Source of the DNA: Rhodoferax_B ferrireducens_A
GTDB taxonomy: Bacteria > Pseudomonadota > Gammaproteobacteria > Burkholderiales > Burkholderiaceae_C
Assembly: GCF_031458075.1 (NCBI RefSeq)
Contig: NZ_JAVDXT010000001.1
Span: 1,860,001-1,924,000 of the forward strand
Length of the DNA: 64,000 bases
Direction: 5' to 3'
The notes beneath the pieces are model-generated. The model was not told the origin of the DNA. It was given only the letters and a program-made list of their open reading frames with translations, and searched no databases. Every line of letters begins with the position of its first letter. The stretch's first letter is position 1. A program made the translations under genes and the position numbers. Below, one piece after another: positions 24,038 through 31,521 of the stretch.

Positions 24038-26137
24038 ATGACGGCGCAATACCAAGTTCACGGCGACATTGCCGTAATCACTCTGAACAACCCACCGGTC
24101 AACGGCCTGGGTCTGGCTACCCGCCGCGCCGTGACGGACGGTCTGGCGCAGGCAAATGCCGATACAGCCGTCAAGGCCATCGTGCTGACCGGCGCCGGCA
24201 AGGCGTTTTCCGGCGGGGCCGACATCAAGGAATTCGACACCCCTGAAGCCATGCGCGAGCCGAATCTGCTGAGCATGATTCTCGCCATCGAAAATTCGGC
24301 CAAGCCGGTCGTCGCGGCCATCCATTCGGTGTGCATGGGCGGTGGGCTGGAGACGGCTTTGGGCTGCCATTACCGCATCGCCGCGCCGGGCTGCAACGTC
24401 GCCTTGCCAGAGGTCAAACTGGGCCTGATCCCCGGCGCCGGTGGCACGCAGCGCCTGCCGCGCGTGCTGGGTGTGGAGGCCGCGCTGAACATGATCGTCA
24501 GCGGTGAGCCGGTGAAGAGCGAATTACTGGCCTCGCTGCCGGGCCAGAAGCTGTTCGACAAGCTGGCGGCATCCGCCGAATCGCTGCTGGAGGAAGCGCT
24601 GATTTTTGCCCGCTCCATCGCCGATGCCCGGCCCTTGCCGCTGGTGCGCAACCTCAAATGCAAGCACCCGCAGGGCGACGCTTATTTCCAGTTCGCCCGC
24701 AACATGGTCAAGGGCATGGCGAAGAACTACCCGGCGCCGCTGAAGTGCGTGGACGCGGTCGAGGCCGCCACCAAGCAGAAGTTCGACGCCGGCATGGCCT
24801 TCGAGCTCAGCACCTTCTTGAACCTGATGTGGACGCCCGAGAGTCGGGCCTTGCGGCATATCTTCGCCGCCGAGCGTGCAGCCTCCAAAATACCTGACGT
24901 GCCCGCAGATACTGCGCAACGCGCTATCAACAGCGTCGCCATCATCGGCGCCGGCACCATGGGCGGCGGGATTGCGATGAACTTCCTGAACGCCGGTATT
25001 CCGGTGAAGCTGCTGGAAGCCAAGCCCGAAGCGCTGGAGCGCGGCCTGGCCACCATCCGCAAGAACTACGAAGCCCAGGTGGCCAAGGGCAAGCTGAAGC
25101 AGGACAAGCTGGACCAGCGCATGGGCTTGCTCAGCACCACCCTGAGCTACGACGACCTGGGGGATGCCGACATGGTGATCGAAGCCGTGTTCGAAGACAT
25201 GGGCGTCAAAAAATCCGTGTTCCAGGAACTCGACCGCGTGATGAAGCCCGGCGCCATCTTGGCGTCGAACACATCGACGCTGGACCTGGACCAGATCGCC
25301 AGCTTCACGCAGCGCCCACAAGACGTGGTGGGCACGCATTTCTTCAGCCCCGCCAATGTGATGAAGCTGCTGGAAGTGGTGCGCGGCAAGGCCACGGCCA
25401 AGGACGTGCTGGCCACGGTGATGGCGCTGGGCAAGAAGATCAAGAAGACCTCGGTGGTGTCCGGCGTGTGCGACGGCTTCATCGGCAACCGCATGATCGA
25501 GCAGTACGGCCGGCAAGCCGGCTTTCTGCTGGACGAGGGCTGCACCCCGGCCCAGGTGGACAAGGCGGTGGAGAAGTTTGGCTTCGCCATGGGCCCGTTC
25601 CGCATGGGCGACCTGGCCGGCAACGACATCGGCTGGGCGATTCGCAAGCGCCGCTATGTGGAAATGCCCGGTATGAAGTACAGCAAGACGGCGGATCTGC
25701 TGTGCGAACTGGGCCGCTTTGGCCAGAAGACCGGCGCCGGCTGGTACGACTACCAGGCCGGCAAGCGCGATGCGGTGCCGAGTGCGCTGGTGGAAAAAAT
25801 GGTGGTGGATCACCGCGCGTCATTGGGCATCACGCCTCGCAAGATCAGCGACGAAGAAATCGTCCAGCGCCTGGTGTATGCCATGGTGAACGAGGCCGCG
25901 CACATCCTGGAGGAGGGCATTGCCTCCAAGGCCAGCGACATCGACATGGTGTACCTGACGGGCTACGGCTTCCCCATCTACCGCGGCGGGCCCATGCATT
26001 ACGCCGACCAGGTGGGACTGTTCAACGTGGTGCAGGCTATGCAGCGCTTTGCGCAGAACCCGCTGGACGATGCCGCTTTCTGGACGCCCGCGCCCTTGCT
26101 GGCCAAGCTCGCCGCCGAAGGCAAAACCTTCAACTAA
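24038..26137 (+). CDS. Bifunctional enoyl-CoA hydratase / 3-hydroxyacyl-CoA dehydrogenase (FadB/FadJ type)
   Basis: A 699-residue beta-oxidation enzyme. The N-terminal crotonase domain (residues 1-190) hydrates enoyl-CoA: GAGKAFSGGADIKEF and GGGLETALGCHYRIA carry the oxyanion hole and catalytic Glu. The C-terminal part (about 300-699) is the NAD-dependent dehydrogenase: GAGTMGGGIAMNF binds NAD, FFSPANVMKLLEVV carries the catalytic His region, SGVCDGFIGNRM follows. ATG 24038 gives MTAQYQVHGDIAVI; the upstream in-frame extension runs through the 19-bp inverted repeat and is not coding. The thiolase follows 12 bases later in the same operon. Confidence 0.93.
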   Translation: MTAQYQVHGDIAVITLNNPPVNGLGLATRRAVTDGLAQANADTAVKAIVLTGAGKAFSGGADIKEFDTPEAMREPNLLSMILAIENSAKPVVAAIHSVCMGGGLETALGCHYRIAAPGCNVALPEVKLGLIPGAGGTQRLPRVLGVEAALNMIVSGEPVKSELLASLPGQKLFDKLAASAESLLEEALIFARSIADARPLPLVRNLKCKHPQGDAYFQFARNMVKGMAKNYPAPLKCVDAVEAATKQKFDAGMAFELSTFLNLMWTPESRALRHIFAAERAASKIPDVPADTAQRAINSVAIIGAGTMGGGIAMNFLNAGIPVKLLEAKPEALERGLATIRKNYEAQVAKGKLKQDKLDQRMGLLSTTLSYDDLGDADMVIEAVFEDMGVKKSVFQELDRVMKPGAILASNTSTLDLDQIASFTQRPQDVVGTHFFSPANVMKLLEVVRGKATAKDVLATVMALGKKIKKTSVVSGVCDGFIGNRMIEQYGRQAGFLLDEGCTPAQVDKAVEKFGFAMGPFRMGDLAGNDIGWAIRKRRYVEMPGMKYSKTADLLCELGRFGQKTGAGWYDYQAGKRDAVPSALVEKMVVDHRASLGITPRKISDEEIVQRLVYAMVNEAAHILEEGIASKASDIDMVYLTGYGFPIYRGGPMHYADQVGLFNVVQAMQRFAQNPLDDAAFWTPAPLLAKLAAEGKTFN

Positions 26138-26149
26138 GGAACACAGAAC

Positions 26150-27325
26150 ATGACCGCCGCCGTAATCGTTTCCACCGCCCGCACCCCTCTGGCCAAAAGC
26201 TGGAAGGGCTCTTTCAACATGACCCATGGCGCCACCCTGGGCGGCCACGCGGTGCAGCACGCGATCCAGCGCGCCGGCATCGAAGCCGCCGAAGTCGATG
26301 ACGTGATCATCGGCTGCGCCACGCCCGAAGGCGCGACGGGCGCCAACATCGCCCGCCAGATTGCCTTGCGCGCCGGCTGCCCGGTGACGACCTCCGGCGT
26401 CACGGTGAACCGCTTCTGCTCGTCCGGCCTGCAGACCATTGCCATGGCGGCCCAGCGCATCATTGCCAACGAAGGCGATGTGTACGTGGCTGGCGGCGTG
26501 GAGAGCATTTCCTGCGTACAGCAAGAGATGAACATCCACATGCTCAACGACCCCTGGCTGGTCAAAAACAAGCCCGAGATCTACTGGAACATGCTGCAGA
26601 CCGCCGAGCAGGTGGCGCAGCGCTACAACATCAGCCGCGAGCAGATGGACGAATACGGCGCAGCCAGCCAGCAAAAGGCCGTGGCGGCCCTGGCTGCCGG
26701 CCTGTTCACCGCCGAGATCGCGCCCATCACCGTGACCATGGGCGTGGCCGACAAGGTGCGCGGCCTGATGACCAAGGAAGTGGCGGTGAGCCAGGACGAA
26801 GGCATACGCGACGGCACGACCAAGGAAGGCATTGCCGGCCTGCGCTCGGCCTTGCCCGGTGGCCTGATTTCGGCCGGCAACGCCAGCCAGTTTTCTGACG
26901 GCGGCGGCGCTGTGGTGGTGATGAACGAAACCCTGGCGAGTCAGCGTGGCCTGCAGCCGCTGGGCCGCTTCCTCGGTTTTGCGGTGGCCGGCTGCGAGCC
27001 GGACGAAATGGGCATAGGCCCGGTGTTCGCCATCCCCAAGGTACTGAAGCGCCTGGGCCTGAAGGTGGACGACATCGACCTGTGGGAGCTGAACGAAGCC
27101 TTCGCGGTGCAGGTGATCTACTGCCGCGACAAGCTAGGCATTCCAGCCGACCGGCTGAACGTGAACGGCGGCGCGATTGCCGTCGGCCACCCGTATGGCG
27201 TGAGCGGCCAGCGCCTGACCGGTCACGCGCTGATCGAGGGCAAGCGCCGCGGTGCCAAGCGCGTGTGCGTGACTATGTGCATAGGCGGCGGCATGGGCGC
27301 GGCCGGGGTGTTTGAGGTTTTGTAG
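26150..27325 (+). CDS. Acetyl-CoA acyltransferase (3-ketoacyl-CoA thiolase)
   Basis: A 391-residue thiolase that cleaves 3-ketoacyl-CoA to acetyl-CoA and a shortened acyl-CoA, the last beta-oxidation step. The nucleophile is Cys90 in VNRFCSSGLQT. The catalytic His lies in GAIAVGHPYGVSG and the second Cys in VTMCIGGGMGAAG. It forms a two-gene operon with the FadB-type gene 12 bases upstream, and a repeat-derived hairpin that could terminate the mRNA lies just after the stop. The sequence alone does not separate degradative from biosynthetic thiolases, but the neighbour argues for degradation. Confidence 0.93.
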   Translation: MTAAVIVSTARTPLAKSWKGSFNMTHGATLGGHAVQHAIQRAGIEAAEVDDVIIGCATPEGATGANIARQIALRAGCPVTTSGVTVNRFCSSGLQTIAMAAQRIIANEGDVYVAGGVESISCVQQEMNIHMLNDPWLVKNKPEIYWNMLQTAEQVAQRYNISREQMDEYGAASQQKAVAALAAGLFTAEIAPITVTMGVADKVRGLMTKEVAVSQDEGIRDGTTKEGIAGLRSALPGGLISAGNASQFSDGGGAVVVMNETLASQRGLQPLGRFLGFAVAGCEPDEMGIGPVFAIPKVLKRLGLKVDDIDLWELNEAFAVQVIYCRDKLGIPADRLNVNGGAIAVGHPYGVSGQRLTGHALIEGKRRGAKRVCVTMCIGGGMGAAGVFEVL

Positions 27326-27337
27326 GTCGAGGCCAAA

Positions 27338-27395
27338 ACACTACAAAATAGATAGCTGCTGGCGCTGGTAGTACCTGCGCCAGCGGCCTATTTCT
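27338..27395. repeat. Dispersed Comamonadaceae repeat, copy 4, with terminator-like hairpin
   Basis: ACTACAAAATAGATAGCTG precedes the stem GCTGGCGC (27358-27365) / GCGCCAGC (27377-27384) with an 11-base loop, then GGCCTATTTCTTG. It sits just after the thiolase and may terminate that operon. Confidence 0.8.
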
Positions 27396-27439
27396 TGTAA
27401 ATATTTCACAGCCGGCCGCGCATTGGTTACAGTGGCCGC

Positions 27440-27646
27440 ATGTTGACACCCAAAACCATCTCCCGGCTAGAAAACGCTGTCTGGATCCTGCTCTACGGCG
27501 GGCTGCTGAGCCTGGTGCTGGGCCTGTTTACCCGGCGCGTCGACGACGACCTGGGCCTGAGCCTGGTGATCGGCGGCGGCGTGGCGGCGGCGCTGGGCGC
27601 GGTGCTGGTGTATGTGCGTTCCCGGGTGCGGCCGAATAACGAATAA
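27440..27646 (+). CDS. Small two-helix membrane protein
   Basis: A 68-residue protein with two membrane helices (AVWILLYGGLLSLVLGLF and LSLVIGGGVAAALGAVLVYV) separated by a charged turn RRVDDDLG. It resembles short inner-membrane proteins of unknown function common in Comamonadaceae. It is followed 30 bases later by the GST gene. I find no clear ribosome site and no named family. Confidence 0.55.
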   Translation: MLTPKTISRLENAVWILLYGGLLSLVLGLFTRRVDDDLGLSLVIGGGVAAALGAVLVYVRSRVRPNNE

Positions 27647-27676
27647 GCCAACGAATACACCACGATGGAGACTGCC

Positions 27677-28606
27677 ATGGCTGACCTGGTCTTGCACCAC
27701 TACAAAACTTCGCCGTTCGCACAGAAGATTCGCAGCGTGCTGGGCTTCAAGCAATTGCCCTGGCAGTCGGTGAATATTCCGCCGATTGCGCCCAAGCCGG
27801 ACGTGGAGGCGCTGACCGGCGGCTACCGCAAGACCCCGATCCTGCAGATCGGTGCCGACATCTACTGCGACACCGCGCTGATCTGCGACGTGCTGGAGCA
27901 CCGCCAGCCCGCCCCCTCGCTGTCGCCGCCCACCCACAAGGGCCTGGCCCGGGTGCTGGCCCAGTGGGCCGATACCACGCTGTTCAGTACCGCCATGGCC
28001 TACAACTTCCAGCCCAAAGGCCGCGAGCAGATGTTCGGCACTACGCCGCCCGGCTTCGCCCAGGCCTTTGCCGACGACCGCGCCAAGATGGTGGGCAGCG
28101 CGCCGCGCTTGCGCGTGGGCGATGCGACCACGGCCTACCGCTCGTATCTGCGCCGCCTAGCCACCATGCTGGAAGACCAGCCGTATCTGGTCGGCAACGT
28201 GCCCTGCATGGCCGACTTTGCCGCCTATGCGCCGCTGTGGTTCACCCGGGTCAACGTGTCCAGCCTGGCCGGGATTCTGGACGCCACGCCCAGCGTGCTG
28301 GCCTGGATGGACCGCATGGCCGGCTTCCAGCAGCCCGAGGCCGGCAGGCTGAGTTCTGCCGACGCAATTGCCATCGCCGCCCGCAGCACGCCGCTGCCGG
28401 TGGCCGACGAGGTGTTCCAGGACGACCACGGCATTCCGCTGGGCAGCCGGGTCAGCGTGCATGCCGAAAGCTTTGGCCTGGAGACCAGCGAGGGCGAGCT
28501 GGTGGCCGCCACCCGCATGCACCTGACCCTGCGCCGCGTCGACGCGCGGGCCGGCACGGTGCATGTGCACTTTCCGCGCATCGGCTACGTGCTCAAAGCC
28601 GCCTAG
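27677..28606 (+). CDS. Glutathione S-transferase family protein
   Basis: A 309-residue GST-like protein. The N-terminal thioredoxin-like domain (residues 1-75) shows LHHYKTSPFAQKIRSVLGFK with Ser in place of a redox Cys, the conserved cis-Pro in YRKTPILQI and DTALICDVLE glutathione contact. The C-terminal helical domain (about 90-220) follows, then about 90 extra residues forming a beta-rich tail (DEVFQDDHGIPLGSRVSV). GGAG 7 bases before ATG 27677 decides against the earlier ATG at 27665. The SDR gene follows 11 bases later, suggesting a two-gene operon for detoxification or aromatic metabolism. Confidence 0.85.
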   Translation: MADLVLHHYKTSPFAQKIRSVLGFKQLPWQSVNIPPIAPKPDVEALTGGYRKTPILQIGADIYCDTALICDVLEHRQPAPSLSPPTHKGLARVLAQWADTTLFSTAMAYNFQPKGREQMFGTTPPGFAQAFADDRAKMVGSAPRLRVGDATTAYRSYLRRLATMLEDQPYLVGNVPCMADFAAYAPLWFTRVNVSSLAGILDATPSVLAWMDRMAGFQQPEAGRLSSADAIAIAARSTPLPVADEVFQDDHGIPLGSRVSVHAESFGLETSEGELVAATRMHLTLRRVDARAGTVHVHFPRIGYVLKAA

Positions 28607-28617
28607 GCGTGGACGCG

Positions 28618-29538
28618 ATGGAATCCATGGACACGCTGCGCGGCAAGACCGCGGTGCTGACCGGCGCCGGCTCGGGCCTAGGCCTGGAATGCGCGCGCAT
28701 CGCCGCCCGTTTGGGCATGCAGCTGGTGCTGGCCGATGTGCAGCCCGATGCGCTGCAAGCCGCCACCGCCGAAATGCAGGCGCTGGGCGCCGAGGTGCTG
28801 TCGTTCCAGCTGGATGTGTCGAAAGCCAGCGCCGTCGATGCGCTGGGCCAGGCCACGTTGGAGCGCTTTGGCGCACCGCATTTCGTCTTCAACAACGCCG
28901 GCGTGGGGGCCGGCGGCCTGGTCTGGGAAAACTCTGCCGCCGACTGGGAATGGGTGCTGGGCGTGAACCTGATGGGCGTGGTGCACGGGGTGCGCGTCTT
29001 CACCCCGATGATGTTGCAGGCCGCGCAGCACGACCCGGCCTACCGCGGCCACATCGTCAACACCGCCAGCATGGCCGGGCTGCTGAACCTGCCGAACATG
29101 GGCGTCTACAACGTCAGCAAGCACGCGGTGGTGGCGCTGTCGGAAACCCTGTACCAGGACCTGGCGCTGGTGACCGACCAGGTCAGCGCCTCTGTGCTGT
29201 GCCCGTATTTCGTGCCTACCGGCATCCACCAGAGCCAGCGCAACCGGCCGGCCGAGCTGGCGGCCGGCACGGCCACCCGCAGCCAGCGCATCAGCCAGGC
29301 CATGGTGAACAGCGCGGTGGATGCGGGCAAGGTCACGGCGGCCGAGGTGGCGCAAAAAGTTTTCGATGCGCTGCGCGACCGGCAGTTCTACATCTACAGC
29401 CACCCGCAGGCCCTGGCGGCGGTGCAGACCCGCATGGACGACCTGCTGCAGGCGCGCAACCCGAGCAGCCCGTTTGCGCAGAAGCCGTCGCTGGGCGAGG
29501 ACTTGAGGCGGGCCTTACGCGGCGAGCCCAAGGCTTAA
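28618..29538 (+). CDS. Short-chain dehydrogenase/reductase
   Basis: A 306-residue SDR oxidoreductase with a Rossmann fold: cofactor motif TGAGSGLG (residues 15-22), NNAGVGAGG, catalytic Ser in NTASMAGL and YNVSK with the Tyr/Lys pair. It uses NAD(P)H on an unknown alcohol or ketone. A C-terminal extension (about residues 245-306) contains FYIYSHPQALAAVQTRMDDLL. ATG 28618 and ATG 28627 are both possible. It is probably co-transcribed with the GST gene. Confidence 0.88.
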   Translation: MESMDTLRGKTAVLTGAGSGLGLECARIAARLGMQLVLADVQPDALQAATAEMQALGAEVLSFQLDVSKASAVDALGQATLERFGAPHFVFNNAGVGAGGLVWENSAADWEWVLGVNLMGVVHGVRVFTPMMLQAAQHDPAYRGHIVNTASMAGLLNLPNMGVYNVSKHAVVALSETLYQDLALVTDQVSASVLCPYFVPTGIHQSQRNRPAELAAGTATRSQRISQAMVNSAVDAGKVTAAEVAQKVFDALRDRQFYIYSHPQALAAVQTRMDDLLQARNPSSPFAQKPSLGEDLRRALRGEPKA

Positions 29539-29546
29539 TCGCTTTT

Positions 29547-29750
29547 TCAACCACCCTTGGCGCGGCTGCGCTCCTTCTCGTAGCGGCTGTAGTCGGGCAC
29601 TGTGGGGCAGGGCGCATTACTCGGCCGGGCCGACGCGCGGCATTGGTCAGCCGAGCTGCGCACCCCCTCGTACAGGCTGCGTTCCCAAGGCATATCGGCG
29701 CAGCCCGACAGGCAAACAGCCAGCAAGGCAATGGCGGCGTAATTCGGCAT
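29547..29750 (-). CDS. Small lipoprotein
   Basis: A 67-residue product with a lipoprotein signal (LLAVCLSGCADMPW, lipobox Cys near residue 17) and a short mature part with three or four Cys/Pro-rich turns (DQCRASARPSNAPCPTVPDY) ending in basic RSRAKGG. It is probably tethered to a membrane. The ATG at complement 29748-29750 follows AGGTGACTCC. It is convergent with the SDR gene. No family name can be given. Confidence 0.6.
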   Translation of the reverse strand: MPNYAAIALLAVCLSGCADMPWERSLYEGVRSSADQCRASARPSNAPCPTVPDYSRYEKERSRAKGG

Positions 29751-29796
29751 GGAGTCACCTGCGGCCAGCGCAGAGCCAGCGATAATGAATAAATTG

Positions 29797-29815
29797 AAAC
29801 AATAAATTATTGTTT
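29797..29815. promoter_or_regulatory. Palindrome in the promoter of the DUF2975/HTH pair
   Basis: AAACAATAA, one central A and TTATTGTTT form a perfect 9-bp inverted repeat in an AT-rich stretch 45 bases before the DUF2975 start. It is a likely operator, perhaps for the small HTH protein encoded downstream. Confidence 0.5.
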
Positions 29816-29860
29816 TACAGAAATATATGGCAGTATGGCGTTTTTGACAAGAGGCTTCGC

Positions 29861-30355
29861 ATGGACTCCACTCCCAGCTTGCCCGCGCACGGCGGGACCC
29901 GTCTGAGCCAGACTCTGGCCTACAGCTGCCTGGCGCTGGCCCTGGTATTGCCACTGGCCACGCTGTACGGCCTGTGGGCGGCACTGGCCGGATCGCCGGG
30001 CTGGCTGTTCACCGTGGTCGGCATGCTGCCGGTATGCGGGCTGGCCTATGGCCTGCTGCACGCGCGCCGGTGTTTTCAGGGCTTTGTGCGCGGCGAAACC
30101 TTTAGCCAGTCCACGGCGCACCATCTGCGCGGCTTTGCCGCCGGAGTGATGCTGGCGGCGGTGGCCGGGCTGGTGCTGCCCACGCTGCGCAGCCTGCTGC
30201 TCGCCATGAGCGCGCCGACAGCCAGCCGTGCGCTGGTGCTGGAGTTCAGCTCGGACCACCTGCTGCTCTTGCTGTTTGCCGGCATCGTCTGGCAGATTGC
30301 GCATGTGATGGCGCAGGCGGCCGCGCTGGCCGACGAGCATGCGCAAATCGTTTAG
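29861..30355 (+). CDS. DUF2975 family membrane protein
   Basis: A 164-residue inner-membrane protein with four helices (TLAYSCLALALVLPLATLYGL, WLFTVVGMLPVCGLAYGLL, GFAAGVMLAAVAGLVL and LLLLLFAGIVWQIAHVMAQA) and the charged motif AAALADEHAQIV at the end, as in DUF2975 proteins. These are usually encoded directly before a small Cro/CI-type repressor, as here. ATG 29861 is preceded by GAGG. The function is unknown. Confidence 0.85.
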   Translation: MDSTPSLPAHGGTRLSQTLAYSCLALALVLPLATLYGLWAALAGSPGWLFTVVGMLPVCGLAYGLLHARRCFQGFVRGETFSQSTAHHLRGFAAGVMLAAVAGLVLPTLRSLLLAMSAPTASRALVLEFSSDHLLLLLFAGIVWQIAHVMAQAAALADEHAQIV

Positions 30356-30364
30356 GACGGACCT

Positions 30365-30589
30365 GTGCCCATCACCGTTCGTTTGAACGTCATGCTGGCC
30401 GAGCGCAACGTCAAGTCCAAGGACCTGGCCGAGTACGTGGGCATTACCGAGGCCAATCTGTCGCTGCTCAAGCAGGGCAAGGTCAAAGGGGTGCGCTTCG
30501 ACACCTTGCAGCGGATCTGCGAGTACCTGCAGTGCCAGCCTGGCGACTTGCTGGTGTCCAAGCCCGATAGTTCCGAACCTGTTGCCTAG
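30365..30589 (+). CDS. Small HTH transcriptional regulator (YozG-like)
   Basis: A 74-residue protein consisting of a single Cro/CI helix-turn-helix: VRLNVMLAERNVKSKDLAEYVGITEANLSLLKQGKVKGVRFDTLQRIC. The C-terminal YLQCQPGDLLV is typical of the group. It starts with GTG 30365, 9 bases after the DUF2975 stop, so the two are one unit. It probably regulates its own operon through the palindrome at 29797-29815. Its stop overlaps the convergent DUF1223 gene by 4 bases. Confidence 0.88.
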   Translation: MPITVRLNVMLAERNVKSKDLAEYVGITEANLSLLKQGKVKGVRFDTLQRICEYLQCQPGDLLVSKPDSSEPVA

Positions 30590-31323
30590 CAGGGCGCTGT
30601 AATCGCCTGCAGCGTCTTGCCGGTCTGCGGATCGAACACCACCAGATTCAGCTGCCGCGCATGCCCGGGCGTGCCGGCAATGCTGCGGAATACCAGCTTC
30701 TGCGCTGCCGTGCTGTCGCTGGGGTAGACACCTGCCACCACGTACTGGCGCACCACGAAGTCGTGCGTTAAGAATTCACCGGCGTTTTCACCGGCCTGGA
30801 CCTTGGAGCTGTGGCCGTGCTCGGTCACCGTCCAGTAGGCCGACCAGCGGCTGGGCGCGCCGGCCAGCGGCGCCACCAGGGCTTCGAACTGGTCGGGCGC
30901 CAGCTGGCGCAGGTTGATCTTGGCCAGCCCGGGCTCGGCCGGCTTGCCGTACAGCTTGCCACCCCAATTTCGCCAGTCCTTGCCATTCAGCACCGCTTGC
31001 GGTGTGTAGATCGAACCCTGCTGGTTCCAGGCGGCGATCTGCCGCTGGCGCGCGGTGTGGGCGGGCGTGGCAAAGCGGTCGACCCAGCCCAGTTGGTCCC
31101 AGTAGCCTACGTGGAAGGCCTGCACCACGGCCGGCTGGCCTTTGAGCTGGCTTAGCCACTGGTCGGCCGGCGGGCAGGAGCTGCAGCCTTCGGAGGTGTA
31201 GAGCTCCAGCACCGGCAGCAGGTTCTTGCCGGATTGCAGCGTGCAGGCATTTTCTGAAGAAAAAACGGCACCGGCGCTTATGCATAATGCGCAAGCAGCT
31301 ATAAATTTAATAGTATTCAGCAT
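30586..31323 (-). CDS. Secreted DUF1223 (thioredoxin-like) protein
   Basis: A 245-residue periplasmic protein: signal peptide MLNTIKFIAACALCISAGAV, then the DUF1223 thioredoxin-like domain with the redox motif SEGCSSCPPAD, HVGYWDQLGWVDRFATPAHTARQ and YTPQAVLNGKDW. The family is thought to act on disulfides or metal-related redox chemistry in the periplasm. ATG 31323 has GGAG upstream. The signal peptide coding sequence coincides with a copy of the dispersed genomic repeat (31272-31318), an unusual origin for a secretion signal. Confidence 0.88.
   Translation of the reverse strand: MLNTIKFIAACALCISAGAVFSSENACTLQSGKNLLPVLELYTSEGCSSCPPADQWLSQLKGQPAVVQAFHVGYWDQLGWVDRFATPAHTARQRQIAAWNQQGSIYTPQAVLNGKDWRNWGGKLYGKPAEPGLAKINLRQLAPDQFEALVAPLAGAPSRWSAYWTVTEHGHSSKVQAGENAGEFLTHDFVVRQYVVAGVYPSDSTAAQKLVFRSIAGTPGHARQLNLVVFDPQTGKTLQAITAPC
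31272..31318. repeat. Dispersed Comamonadaceae repeat inside a signal-peptide coding region, copy 5
   Basis: Read on the minus strand: ACTATTAAATTTATAGCTGC, then TTGCGCATTATGCATAAGCGCCGG, the canonical layout including both GCGC arms. It encodes about residues 3-17 of the DUF1223 protein. Confidence 0.8.
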
Positions 31324-31521
31324 ACAAGCTCCACATCTATACACCCAAATACGCCTTGGTCGCGCACGCGGCCCGTACCTTACAAACTGATGCAAAAAAG
31401 CCGCATTGATGCGCCCTGTGCGCGGGCAAACCGCTTCGTTTTGCCATGGTCTGTGTGGTTCAATAATGTGTACCTGATGGTCCTAAGCGACTAAACCTCT
31501 TAACAAGAAAAGGTCTTATCC

